NCBI RefSeq assembly: GCF_017301735.1 | Contig: NZ_CP071090.1 | Coordinates: forward strand, 372,001-436,000 | Reading direction: 5' to 3' | Source of the DNA: Pyxidicoccus parkwaysis | GTDB lineage: Bacteria > Myxococcota > Myxococcia > Myxococcales > Myxococcaceae | Length of the DNA stretch: 64,000 bases | Position numbers and translations under genes: made by a program | In this document: positions 42,637 to 51,692 of the stretch, piece by piece | Layout: each line of letters starts with the position of its first letter | Position numbering within the stretch: the first letter of the stretch is position 1 | Notes under the pieces: generated by a model | What the model was told of the DNA's origin: nothing | The model's database searches: none | What the model saw: only the letters and a program-made list of their open reading frames with translations

Positions 42637-43377
42637 CTATTGCTGGAGCTGAAGCGGCTTCAGCAGCCCTGCCCGGTCTAGTTGCTCACGCACCCGCTCA
42701 GCCAGCGCCACATGCTCCGGGTTGGCGACCGTGAAGCGCTCGGGCGTGAGGATGATAAGGGTTCCCTTGTCCTCCACGGGCTCGATGCTCACAGGCGCCG
42801 GGAGTGGTGGCACCGCCCCACGATGCCGCGCGAGGTAGGTCACCCAGCCGGGAAGCACAGCAAAAGGGATGCCCTTGTCGATCAACTGAAGATGTGGAGA
42901 CGACATGGCTACGGCTGAATCGGGCTCCCAGGCGGTCGCCATACACTTCACAAGAGAGGCCAGAACCGACGATGTCAACACGCGGTCTGAGTTCAGCCCT
43001 CGGCTGGGAAGATCAATCACACAGGAGTTGGCCACAACGTCAGTGTAGCTTCCGCAGTGAATGCTGAAGCCTGCCGCATCGTAGTCATCCCCTGCGCCAT
43101 TCCAACCGCCAAGGCTAAATCCCAGGTCCTCGAACTTGCGGTCCTTGCCCTTTTGGACGAGCGCTTCCAGCTCCATCAGCTTTGGTTCAATGGGGCGCTT
43201 CAGCGCATCCTTTCGTGACTTGCCCAATTGAAACCAGTGGGCGAACGCGGGATCGATCTGAGCAATAGAAGCCAGGAGCCGCTCTATGCGCCGGGCACAT
43301 TCGCCTGGAGATTCTTTACGCGCGCCCCAATACGCACCCGCAAAGTAAGTCTCAGTCTCAAGAGAACTCGTTCTCAT
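42637..43377 (-). CDS. Imm52 immunity protein
   Basis: 246 residues, soluble. The N-terminal segment ETYFAGAYWGARKESPGECARRIE and AHWFQLGKSRKDALKRPI are typical of the Imm52 family, which pairs with Tox-REase-5 toxins. Starts 15 bases after the toxin stop. It should bind the Tox-REase-5 domain of the upstream lipoprotein. Base composition is clearly lower in GC than the flanking genes, as often seen for immunity genes swapped with their toxin module. Confidence 0.85.
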   Translation of the reverse strand: MRTSSLETETYFAGAYWGARKESPGECARRIERLLASIAQIDPAFAHWFQLGKSRKDALKRPIEPKLMELEALVQKGKDRKFEDLGFSLGGWNGAGDDYDAAGFSIHCGSYTDVVANSCVIDLPSRGLNSDRVLTSSVLASLVKCMATAWEPDSAVAMSSPHLQLIDKGIPFAVLPGWVTYLARHRGAVPPLPAPVSIEPVEDKGTLIILTPERFTVANPEHVALAERVREQLDRAGLLKPLQLQQ

Positions 43378-43392
43378 AAGGTGGGTAATCCT

Positions 43393-45009
43393 CTATAGCG
43401 GGGGGACGTGAACCACTTCTATTCCAAATATTTTCTCTCTCTGAAAGAGAAGCTTGATCGCGTCGGCAGTCTTCTCCTCCGCAATGCACCATCGGATGGG
43501 TGCGCTCGTGTCCCTGGCGGCTCGAAGTTGGCGCTGGGCCTGATTGACAAGGGCCTTTGCCCCAGACTTATCGAACCAGACCTTGGGCTTGAGGTTGTCG
43601 AGGAACTTGTTGGCATACCCTGGCCCCTTCGCCTCCAGCAGCACGCCCTTCTCGAAGCCATCGAACTTCACGCCTCCACCGTTCTTCCCGACTCCTCCAA
43701 CCCAGTATGCCTCGTCCGCGGAGTGCCCGGTGATTTGTTCCTGGTAGCTTCGGGCGCGTGAGGACATCGACTCATTGGCGGGTCCCCACTTCCCCGGCCC
43801 ACCGGAAGGTGCGGAACCCTTCGCAGCCGTGCTGGCCCGCTGGAGGATGATGGCGGCACCTGGGCCTCCGCTCAACACGGTCGCTACGCTCTCCGCTGAC
43901 ACCGCGACGCGCCTGATGGCCAGCGCTCCCTCGCTGGAGAGCGCCAGGGCAGGTACCGTCACTTCGGCGCCAGCCACCATCCCCTGGAGTGTGCGCGTGG
44001 TTGCCGAGGCGGTACCCCAGGTGGCCACCAGGTTCGTCACCAGCTTGGAGACGGCCTCGATCTGCTCGCCTTCCGTCATGTACTGGAAGCGCTCCAGGTA
44101 CTCGGGCGAATTGACGATGAGTGCCACGACTCCCGCCGGAAGGTTCGTCAGCGCGGCGAGTGCGTCCCCCGGCGAGTGTGAGAAGAGTCCTCCAATCGCC
44201 AGGGCCAACTCGACGAAGGCTTCTTCTGCCCCGTCCAAGGTGCGGCCGATGAGGTCGGAGTCGCTGTACACCTCAGTGACGAACGGGGTGTGTTCCGGTT
44301 GAAGCCGCGCGTCCAACTGACGGTACACGGTCTGTCGGCCGTCGTAGAAGCGCCCCAGTTCGAAGCCGTGGGCGCGGAAGGCGCCGTCCTTCCACTCCAC
44401 GGGTGCAATCCGCTGCTGCGTCTTGCCGCTCAGCACCCACGCAATGCAGCCATCCGGGCGCAGTACCGCAACGCCGTCAAAGCGCGCCACGCGGCGCAGC
44501 AATTCCTCCCGTGGCACCTCCCCGTCCTGCAGTACCTCACGCAGCAGGTGGCCCGCAGCCATGCGTCGAGGGAAGTTGCCCAGCGTCAGGGGCTTGTTCA
44601 GCAGTAGGCCCAGCACCCGAGCTGCGTCGTCTGGCGTGAATGGCCGGCTTCTTGGCGGCAGCACGCTCGTGTCGTCCAGGCCGGCGAAAACCAGCAGCCG
44701 GTCAAAGGCGTCCACCTCCAGCAGGCCCATTTCCACTGCCTGACGGGCTATCTCAGCGGGACTGCCCGAAATCGCGGCACTGCCAGGCATGCGCACGAAC
44801 TGCCCGCGACGATGGCGAACCGATACTTCCTCACCTCCGGCCGTATCGGGTGGCCTGGCCGTGAGCTTCCTGTCGCTCGGGCCGGGCAGCACCAGCGCGG
44901 GCGACACGCGTTGGCTGAAGGCGCGAGCACCATCATGGAGAGACGGAGTGAGTCCCGCGCATCCGGAGGTCAACAGGGCCAGGCACAGAAGCAGGGAGTC
45001 AGCGCGCAT
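43393..45009 (-). CDS. Lipoprotein toxin with Tox-REase-5 domain (SitA-like)
   Basis: 538 residues. ATG at 45009 gives a lipoprotein signal MRADSLLLCLALLTSGC; an in-frame start at 45042 gives no better signal. A long conserved delivery region (about 25-400; for example GSAAISGSPAEIARQAVEMGLL, RVARFDGVAVLRPDGCIAWVLSGKTQQR) precedes the C-terminal toxin from GKWGPANESMSSRA, with SADEAYWVGGV, KFDGF and VLLEAKGPGYANKF, the restriction-endonuclease-like D...ExK core of Tox-REase-5. Such lipoprotein toxins are the SitA type (I recall SitA6 for this N-terminal region, unverified). The start overlaps the barrel gene by 11 bases; Imm52 follows. Confidence 0.87.
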   Translation of the reverse strand: MRADSLLLCLALLTSGCAGLTPSLHDGARAFSQRVSPALVLPGPSDRKLTARPPDTAGGEEVSVRHRRGQFVRMPGSAAISGSPAEIARQAVEMGLLEVDAFDRLLVFAGLDDTSVLPPRSRPFTPDDAARVLGLLLNKPLTLGNFPRRMAAGHLLREVLQDGEVPREELLRRVARFDGVAVLRPDGCIAWVLSGKTQQRIAPVEWKDGAFRAHGFELGRFYDGRQTVYRQLDARLQPEHTPFVTEVYSDSDLIGRTLDGAEEAFVELALAIGGLFSHSPGDALAALTNLPAGVVALIVNSPEYLERFQYMTEGEQIEAVSKLVTNLVATWGTASATTRTLQGMVAGAEVTVPALALSSEGALAIRRVAVSAESVATVLSGGPGAAIILQRASTAAKGSAPSGGPGKWGPANESMSSRARSYQEQITGHSADEAYWVGGVGKNGGGVKFDGFEKGVLLEAKGPGYANKFLDNLKPKVWFDKSGAKALVNQAQRQLRAARDTSAPIRWCIAEEKTADAIKLLFQREKIFGIEVVHVPPL

Positions 45010-46464
45010 TGTCCACCCCCATCCCCACGGAAGCGAACGCACCTGTCCGCAGCGTCCCCTCCGCCGTGGGAACCAACAGCGTGCCCCCCTGGCAGAGGGC
45101 GTAGAAGCGTCCTCCGAGGAAGCGCCAGCGCACCTCCGCTGACGCCAGGTAACGCGGATCCGGCTCTCCCATGCCCAGTGCCAGCCCCTTCACGGCCACC
45201 TCGAGGTTGCGGTTGAAGAGTTGGGCGGCCACCCGGCCGTCCAAGTCCACCCGTCCCCAGTTGAAGGCCTCTATGGCCAGCGAGAAGTCCAGGTGACGTT
45301 GGAGCACGTCGCCCAGCCACACCGCGTCCCAGCCCAGCAGGGCCTCACCGAAGGCGGAGTAGCCGTCGCGGAAAGGAGCCCGCGCCAGTGGCAAGCCCGA
45401 GGTGCCCGGTACCTGGAAACGTGCCAGCTCATAGTCCGGGCCGAAGAAGCCTTGGCGAAAGCCCCCGTTTTGCCGACGTGCCTCGAGCCGCAGCGCCAGC
45501 TGAAGCGTGGGTTGTACGGCGTCCGCGCCGACGCCCGCCACCGCGCCCCACGCGCCGCCCTCACCCGGGCGCCCGCCCCATCCGGCGAATGCATGCACTT
45601 CGTAGCCTCGACGCGACAGAAGGACGGCCGTCGCGTCCAGGTGCGCCAACGTCACCGAGGGGGCGCGCACCTCAGCTCGGCCCCAATCGCGTACAACCGA
45701 CAGCGCCAGTGTGTACCGCTGAGGCTTCCTTGGCCGGCCGAAGAAAATGTGCTGCACGTCCAACTCAACTTCCACGCCTGTCAGGCGAGCAGCGAGGACG
45801 TCCGAGGCGAAGGCCTCTACATGGAGAGGCCCGGAGGTAGCCGTGAGAAAGGCGCCGGCCGGGTGGTAGTCTGGGTTGCCGCGGTTGGTGTAGCGACGCA
45901 CCAAATGGCCGGAGAGCAGCGTGTAGGTGTCCAGTTGGCCGACCGCCGCGAAGAGGGGCCCTCCATCCACGCCCAGTCTCAGCGCCCGCACCACCTGACC
46001 AACGTCCGAGACACTGTCCCAGTCTTCCTTTCGCACCAGCCCCGCGCCCTCGCCGCCGCCCCATGCCCGAAGCCGCGGTGGGGCGCCGAGATTGATGCCG
46101 AACGCCTCTCCTCCATCGATGACGAGAGTCGGCTCCACCTGGGCGAAGCCTTCATCACGGCCCGCGCCATGGCGGGGCAGCAGCATGAACGTCGTAGTCT
46201 CCAAACGTGCCAGGAACCCCCACCGCACACTCGGACGAACCGAAGCTGGAGCGGGTACCTGGTGCTCAGCTGGAGGTGGCTGGGCGTCGCTCTGGGAAAT
46301 ACCTCCAGCGATGCGTCTTCCTGCGGCGGCTCGAAGGCGGCTTCCTCCGCTGCGGCCTCTTCCACTTCCATTTCTGGTAGCTCAGTGGCCTCCTGCGTCC
46401 GCGCGAGGCTCGGCAACAACAGCGGCACCAACAAGACCACGGCCCAACTGCGCTTCAGGCGCAT
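44999..46464 (-). CDS. Secreted beta-barrel-like protein heading the toxin cassette, apparent frameshift
   Basis: Starts at ATG 46464 (MRLKRSWAVVLLVPLLLPSLARTQ, a signal peptide) behind AGGAGG, continues as an acidic Glu/Pro linker, then must shift frame near 46304-46306. One extra C in that CCC run would join ...LEVFP to QSDAQPPPAE...VRPSVRWGFLARLETTTF and give about 488 residues. The remaining 400 residues alternate polar/aromatic and end in a terminal strand GAFASVGMGVDNAR, suggesting an outer-membrane beta-barrel. The 3' end overlaps the Tox-REase-5 lipoprotein gene, so it is translationally coupled to a toxin. It may help surface placement or delivery. The frameshift may be a real inactivation or a base-calling error; 44999-46228 is open without it. 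Confidence 0.65.
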
Positions 46465-46723
46465 GCACGCCTCCTGTGAATGCCCCCTAGCGGGGCAAAA
46501 GGACAGAGAGTCCCCGACCGGTCCGACAGGCGTCGGGCCAGCAGTGAACGTGTTAGGTGCAATGGGCCAATGCCCCGCCTCGTCAGGCGGAAGGCAGACT
46601 CCTGGCGTCACGGCGCCAGGGAATCCGGCACCGTCTCAATCGACGGCAGAATGCAGTGAGGGAATGAGAGAGATGCTCTCCCGCAGCAGACGTCAGGCCT
46701 GGGGCCCAACTCGGCGCGCGTAA

Positions 46724-47092
46724 CTAAATGGGGCCATCACGCGGGCTCAGGACGAATGGAACGGAGTGGACCCCGAGGACAGGATTCTTCGCGCAGCCAC
46801 CTTCACTCCGGAGGATGTGGATGCGGCAACGCAGAAGCTGTCCGCGCCGACGCGGGCCATCTTCCGCAAGTTGCTGCAGCGGAATCCAGCGGAGAGGTAC
46901 GCATCTGCGTTGGCACTCCAGGAGGACATGACGAAGGTTCTCCAAGAGCGCGGAAACTACGACGGTACGAAGGCGGCTCAGGAGATTCGGCGCGCTTTGC
47001 AGCGAGCCGGAGAGGCACTTGCCGCCGACGAAGATGGCGCGGAGAGCGCATTCTCTCAGGACGACATCACCACGGAGCCGGCTCCAGCGTAG
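46724..47092 (+). pseudogene. C-terminal remnant of a Ser/Thr protein kinase
   Basis: Open frame of about 120 codons beginning right after an in-frame TAA at 46721. The sequence VDPEDRILRAATFTPEDVD...APTRAIFRKLLQRNPAERYASALALQEDM is the end of a kinase C-lobe (NPAERY is the conserved helix-I region). No catalytic loop or ATP site is present and no ribosome site was seen, so this is a truncated copy. A short acidic tail follows. Confidence 0.65.
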
Positions 47093-47293
47093 ACGCCAAG
47101 AGAGGCGAGGCCATTTCGGGCGGCTCTCCGCGTGAGCCGCTGCACCTGGGCTGTGGCCGGCCCGGCGCGTGGGCGTGACGCGGCGCCTGGTGCCTCCGGA
47201 CCTGGAGCCGGTGGGCCTGCCAGCGAAGCGCTGGGGCGGAGGGCTGCTCCCCCGTAGCCCATGCGTGGCCCGGGCTGATAATCCAGGAGCCAC

Positions 47294-48826
47294 ATGGCGG
47301 ACGTCCCTTCCTTCTCCGAGCTCTCTCAATTCACGTTGGACCGTCCCTCGCTCCGGCTGTTGCCGGAGTCCTTCTGCCGGCGCAACAAGGTCGCGGTGCT
47401 GGGCCGCGTGGACCCGGCCGCGCAGGACGCGCCGGTGACGGTGGGCATGGTCCAGCCGGACAACCGAGTCATCCTCGAGCTCATCACCGACTTCCTGCGC
47501 CGCCCGCTGCGGCCCGTGCGCCTCAATCACTTCGAGGTGGAGTCCGCGCTGGAGGTGGGCTTCGGCGCCGGTCCTCGCGTCACCGCGGACCTCACGCTCA
47601 AGGCGCGCGTGCCGCTGACCGCGACACCGACGGCAATGGAGCTGGTGGACCACGTGCTCGCCACCGCCGTGGAATTGAAGGCCAGCGACATCCACGTGGA
47701 GGGCTACTTCGACGACGTGGACCTGCGCTATCGCATCGACGGCATCCTCCACCAGTCGTACACAGACATCGACCCGCGCTCGCTGCCGGAGGTGGTCAGC
47801 CGCATCAAGCTGCTCGCCGGGCTGGACATCACCGAGCGCCGCCGCCCGCAGGACGGCCGCTTCCGTGCGCTGCTGGAGGGCTCCGAGGGACGCAAGCTGG
47901 TGGACTACCGCGTCAGCGTGGTGCCCAGCCCCGTGGGCGAGGACGTGGTCATCCGCATCCTCGATTCCAGCGTGGGCCTGGTGCCGGTGGAGAAGCTGGG
48001 CATGTCCTCGGAGATGCAAGAGCTCTTCCTCCAATTGCTGAGCAACCCGGAGGGACTGGTGCTCGTCACCGGGCCCACGGGCAGCGGCAAGACGACGACG
48101 CTGTACTCGGCGCTGGCGCGGCTCAACGATGGGCGGAGGAAGATCATCACCGCCGAGGACCCCATCGAGTACTACGTCCCCAAGGTGAACCAGAAGCAGG
48201 TGACGCCGCAGATGACGCACGCCACGCTGCTGCGCGCCATGCTCCGCCAGGACCCCAACGTCATGCTGGTGGGCGAGGTGCGGGACTTGGAGACGGGCAG
48301 CATGGCCCTCAACGCGGCGGCCACCGGGCACGTGGTGTTGGGCACGCTGCACACGGCGGACGCGGTGGGCTCGGTGGCGCGGCTGCGCGGGCTGAAGCTG
48401 GACGACGTGGACATCAGCGACTCGCTGCTGGCGGTGCTGGCGCAGCGGCTGGTGCGCCGCATCTGCGAGAAGTGCGTGGAGCCGGTGCAGCCCACGGCGG
48501 AGCAGGAGGCGCTCCTCGGCCCGTTGCTGAAGGGAATCCAGCCGCACGCGGGGCGGGGCTGCGAGGCGTGCCACCACACCGGCTACAAGGGACGCTCCGG
48601 CATCTACGAACTGCTGATGGTGGACCCGGACCTCCAGGACCTGATTGCGCGAGGCGCGCCTACGGTGGAGCTGCGCCGCCATGTGCGGCAGCGCGGGATG
48701 CGCACGCTGGTGCAGGACGCGCTGGACAAGGTGGCCGCGCGCACGACGACGCTCGCGGAGTTGCTGCGCGTGGTTCCGTACCGGCACATCCTGACAACCC
48801 GCGACGAGGAGCAGGCCGCCGGCTAG
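47294..48826 (+). CDS. PilB/GspE-family secretion ATPase (orphan)
   Basis: 510 residues. Walker A GPTGSGKTTTLYSAL, Asp box ITAEDPIEY, Walker B-type LVGEVRDLETG, His box TLHTADAVGS, and the C-terminal zinc-binding tetracysteine CEKC...GCEACHHTGYKGR. The N-terminal domain (about 1-100) is short and unlike classical PilB MshEN domains. No pilin, inner-membrane or secretin genes are nearby, so it is an orphan motor of type IV pilus or type II secretion kind. It is followed at 38 bases by an FHA gene. Confidence 0.9.
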   Translation: MADVPSFSELSQFTLDRPSLRLLPESFCRRNKVAVLGRVDPAAQDAPVTVGMVQPDNRVILELITDFLRRPLRPVRLNHFEVESALEVGFGAGPRVTADLTLKARVPLTATPTAMELVDHVLATAVELKASDIHVEGYFDDVDLRYRIDGILHQSYTDIDPRSLPEVVSRIKLLAGLDITERRRPQDGRFRALLEGSEGRKLVDYRVSVVPSPVGEDVVIRILDSSVGLVPVEKLGMSSEMQELFLQLLSNPEGLVLVTGPTGSGKTTTLYSALARLNDGRRKIITAEDPIEYYVPKVNQKQVTPQMTHATLLRAMLRQDPNVMLVGEVRDLETGSMALNAAATGHVVLGTLHTADAVGSVARLRGLKLDDVDISDSLLAVLAQRLVRRICEKCVEPVQPTAEQEALLGPLLKGIQPHAGRGCEACHHTGYKGRSGIYELLMVDPDLQDLIARGAPTVELRRHVRQRGMRTLVQDALDKVAARTTTLAELLRVVPYRHILTTRDEEQAAG

Positions 48827-48863
48827 GATGCGGGCCGCACATCACGGGTGGGGGTGCAGCGCG

Positions 48864-49391
48864 ATGCTGACGGTCCAGGAGTTGCGAGCACTGAGCAGGC
48901 GGCTGACGGAGCCTTTCTTCTGCAAGCAGGTGGGGCCCTTCGTGCTGGTGCAGCGGCCGCCCAGCCCGGTGATGGCGCAGCTCGCGCTGAAGATGGGCGC
49001 GGCTCGCACGACGATGGCGCGCGACATCCCCAGCCTGGAGCGCCAGCAGGTGGCCCTCTGGCTGCACTTCGACGCGCTCAACGTGGCCACGCTTCCTCCG
49101 GTGGGTGGACAGGACGTGCTCACCGTGGGCCGGCAGCCGGACTGCGACCTGGTGGTCAACGAGCCCTCCGTCTCCAAGCGCCATGCGGAGCTCCACTGGC
49201 ACGGGCCCTCGGTGGGCTGCACGGTGGTGGACCTGAAGTCGAGCAACGGCACCTTCATCAACGCGAAGGAACTGCCGTCGGGCGGCGAATTGCACGTGCG
49301 CGATGGAGACCTGCTGGGCTTTGGCGACGCGACGTTCGCCTACCTGCTCGCGCCGTCCTTCTACGCGAAGATTCAGCGCATGACACCGTGA
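48864..49391 (+). CDS. FHA-domain protein
   Basis: 175 residues. The C-terminal half is a forkhead-associated phosphothreonine-binding domain: LTVGRQPDCDLVV, SVSKRHAELHW, DLKSSNGTFIN and GDLLGFGDATFAY. The N-terminal 80 residues have no recognised fold. ATG at 48864, directly behind the ATPase gene. It may link Ser/Thr kinase signalling to the ATPase; that is inference from position. Confidence 0.88.
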   Translation: MLTVQELRALSRRLTEPFFCKQVGPFVLVQRPPSPVMAQLALKMGAARTTMARDIPSLERQQVALWLHFDALNVATLPPVGGQDVLTVGRQPDCDLVVNEPSVSKRHAELHWHGPSVGCTVVDLKSSNGTFINAKELPSGGELHVRDGDLLGFGDATFAYLLAPSFYAKIQRMTP

Positions 49392-49448
49392 GCCCTGGTG
49401 CCCGGCGAGCCCAGGGGCTACCTGAGACGCATGGGTGCGGAGGGGATG

Positions 49449-49865
49449 ATGCAGGCGGCCGGACACGGGACGGCATGGAAGCTCAAGGGCACGGCGTCCG
49501 GGAGTGAGCCCGGTGCGCCGGAGTCGAAGGCCGAGGAGTCGCTGGAGACGCGCGAGCCGGAGGCGCCGCTGTGTTGCGCGCGTTGTGGCCACGTGGTGAC
49601 TCGCGAGCGCCACCGCACGGCCTTCAACGGCCGGCACTCGCACACGCGCGTCAACCCGTTCGGCATCGTCTTCCACTTCGGGTGCTTCGCCGAGGCGGAG
49701 GGATGCAGCGCGGATGGCTTTCCCACGATGGAGGCTACGTGGTTCCCCGGATACGCGTGGCAGGTAGCGCACTGCGCGGCGTGTCGTACGCACCTGGGCT
49801 GGGTGTTTCGTGGCCAGGGTGACTTCTTCGGGTTGCTCCTCGACAGGCTGACCCTGCCGTCCTGA
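49449..49865 (+). CDS. CULT-domain (cereblon-like) protein
   Basis: 138 residues from ATG 49449, which has GGAGG five bases upstream (alternatives at 49446, 49431 and GTG 49398). After a hydrophilic lead come two Cys pairs, CARCG and HCAACRTHLGW, plus GYAWQVAHC and GWVF, which match the zinc-binding, tri-tryptophan pocket of the CULT domain (cereblon thalidomide-binding domain and its bacterial single-domain relatives). Its natural ligand in bacteria is thought to be a cyclic imide or uridine-like molecule. Family recall only, no search. Confidence 0.75.
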   Translation: MQAAGHGTAWKLKGTASGSEPGAPESKAEESLETREPEAPLCCARCGHVVTRERHRTAFNGRHSHTRVNPFGIVFHFGCFAEAEGCSADGFPTMEATWFPGYAWQVAHCAACRTHLGWVFRGQGDFFGLLLDRLTLPS

Positions 49866-49916
49866 GCGTGCTACGCACGCTGGTGCGCGAGCAGCGCGCA
49901 TGGGGAGGGGACGCAC

Positions 49917-51098
49917 GTGGAGACGACACCTGGAGAGTACGGGCCACCGCGAGATGAGCAGGAGTTGGCGGCCGCCGCGGACATCATGACGCAGTCGTAT
50001 GCGATGGCACCGGCGGCGGCGACGACGTGGACCCAGCGCGTGGGCGCGTCGGGGCTGCGGTTGCTTCGTGAAGGAGGGCACGTCGCGGGGACGCTCGTCT
50101 CCATTCCGATGGGGCAGTGGTACGGCGGGAGGAACGTGCCCATCATCGGCGTGGGCGGCGTGGGCGTGTCGCCGGTGCACCGGGGGCGCGGCACCGCCAC
50201 GCGGTTGATGCAGAACCTGCTGCGCGAGGCGAAGGCGTCGGGCGCGCCGCTGTCCACGCTGTATCCCGCGACGCAGCCGCTGTACCGGCGCGTGGGCTAC
50301 GAGCACTCAGGCGCCAGGTACGAGGTGCGGTTGCAGGTGCCGATGCTGAACGTGAGCGAGCGCACGCTGACGCTGCGTCCGGTGGAGGCGAAGGACGAGG
50401 CGGCAGTGGCCGCGTGCTACCAGCGCGCGGCGCAGGGGCGGCAGGGCTGGCTGGCGCGTGGGCCGTACGTGTGGGGCCGCGTGTATGCGCCGCGTGACGG
50501 GACGGCCAGTGGCTACCTGGTGGAAGGGGCTTCGGGGGTGGAGGGGCACCTGTTCGTGGTGCGCAAGTCGCTCGCGGGGTGGAGGCAGGAGTTGTTCCTG
50601 TCGGACGTGGTGGCGAACACGCCCGCGGCGGCGCGGCGCATCCTGAGCTTCCTCGGAGACCATCGCTCACTGGTGGCGGAGGCGGTCTGGTTCGGCGGGG
50701 CGGATGACCCGCTGCTCCTGCACGTGCTCGAGCAGACGTACACGGTGAAGCTGGACATGTACTGGATGGTGCGGGTGCTGGACGTGGCGAAGGCGCTGGA
50801 GGCGCGCGGTTGGCCGCCGGGGCTGTCGGGAGCGCTGCACCTGGAGGTGGAGGACGACTTGTTCCCGGAGAACCGTGGGCGGTACGTGCTGGAGGTGTCG
50901 GACGGCGCGGCTCGCGTGCGGCGGGGAGGGGATGGGAGCCTGCGCCTGCACGTGCGTGGGTTGTCTCCGCTCTACACGGGGTTCCATTCGGCGGAGGCGC
51001 TGCGGATGGCGGGGATGCTGGAGGCGGATGACGCCACCGTGCGCGCGGCAGCGGCGTTGTTCTCCGGACCGCAGCCGTCCATTCGCGACATGTTCTGA
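49917..51098 (+). CDS. Eis-like GNAT N-acetyltransferase
   Basis: 393 residues with an N-terminal GNAT fold (GVGVSPVHRGRGTATRLMQNLL, the acetyl-CoA pyrophosphate loop; YPATQPLYRRVGYE), a second GNAT-like domain, and a C-terminal SCP2-like domain (FHSAEALRMAGML). This is the Eis family layout; members acetylate amines such as aminoglycosides or polyamines. GTG start at 49917 behind GGGAGGGG. Stand-alone gene. Confidence 0.87.
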   Translation: METTPGEYGPPRDEQELAAAADIMTQSYAMAPAAATTWTQRVGASGLRLLREGGHVAGTLVSIPMGQWYGGRNVPIIGVGGVGVSPVHRGRGTATRLMQNLLREAKASGAPLSTLYPATQPLYRRVGYEHSGARYEVRLQVPMLNVSERTLTLRPVEAKDEAAVAACYQRAAQGRQGWLARGPYVWGRVYAPRDGTASGYLVEGASGVEGHLFVVRKSLAGWRQELFLSDVVANTPAAARRILSFLGDHRSLVAEAVWFGGADDPLLLHVLEQTYTVKLDMYWMVRVLDVAKALEARGWPPGLSGALHLEVEDDLFPENRGRYVLEVSDGAARVRRGGDGSLRLHVRGLSPLYTGFHSAEALRMAGMLEADDATVRAAAALFSGPQPSIRDMF

Positions 51099-51163
51099 GC
51101 GCTGGATGCATCCTGGGTGTGGGCTTCGCGATGCTTCCGTGCGGCGCCCACGCCGAGGTCATC

Positions 51164-51577
51164 ATGCCAACGAAATACAATTCAGATTTTGAAATTGATG
51201 CGGTCTTGGAGACTCTGCGCGCCATCAACAGTGGTTATGCGGATGAATCACCAGAGGGTGAAGCGCTCCGTGCTGCTGCGGTAGCGCTGATTTATGTCCG
51301 TGAAGCGCAAAAGCTGGAGGACTACCGCGCGTTCTTCCGAAAGTTCTACACGCCCGCTGTCGAGTCGGTAGTGGTTGGCCATACCTTTGCAACTCGGGAC
51401 GAGGCAGAGGCATGGCTCGTTACGGGTGAGCCGCGCGACGGCGCGCTTGTCCGCATTGCTGGTCAAGGCTTCCAGGTCATCACCAGGCGCAACGGGCAAG
51501 GCTTCAGGTTTCTCAGGACTCCCCTTCCAGAGGAGCTCATGGAGCGGAACCCTGGAGATGTGGGCTCCGAAGGGTAG
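51164..51577 (+). CDS. Hypothetical protein
   Basis: 137 residues, soluble, starting MPTKYNSDFEIDAVLETLRAINSG. It has a helical N-terminal half and a short beta-rich segment (ALVRIAGQGFQVITRRNGQGFRFLR). No recognised domain. AT content is higher than that of its neighbours, suggesting separate origin. ATG at 51164 was preferred to the upstream GTG at 51119 because the upstream stretch is not compositionally coding. Confidence 0.6.
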   Translation: MPTKYNSDFEIDAVLETLRAINSGYADESPEGEALRAAAVALIYVREAQKLEDYRAFFRKFYTPAVESVVVGHTFATRDEAEAWLVTGEPRDGALVRIAGQGFQVITRRNGQGFRFLRTPLPEELMERNPGDVGSEG

Positions 51578-51692
51578 AGAGTAGAACGCTTTCTCGGGCC
51601 GCGGTCATCATCGCCCTCTGGGCATCCTCGCCGTGCCGTTCGCGCGATGGTGGTGGCGAAAATCCCACTGACGGCCCGCCTCGCCTGTCGTC

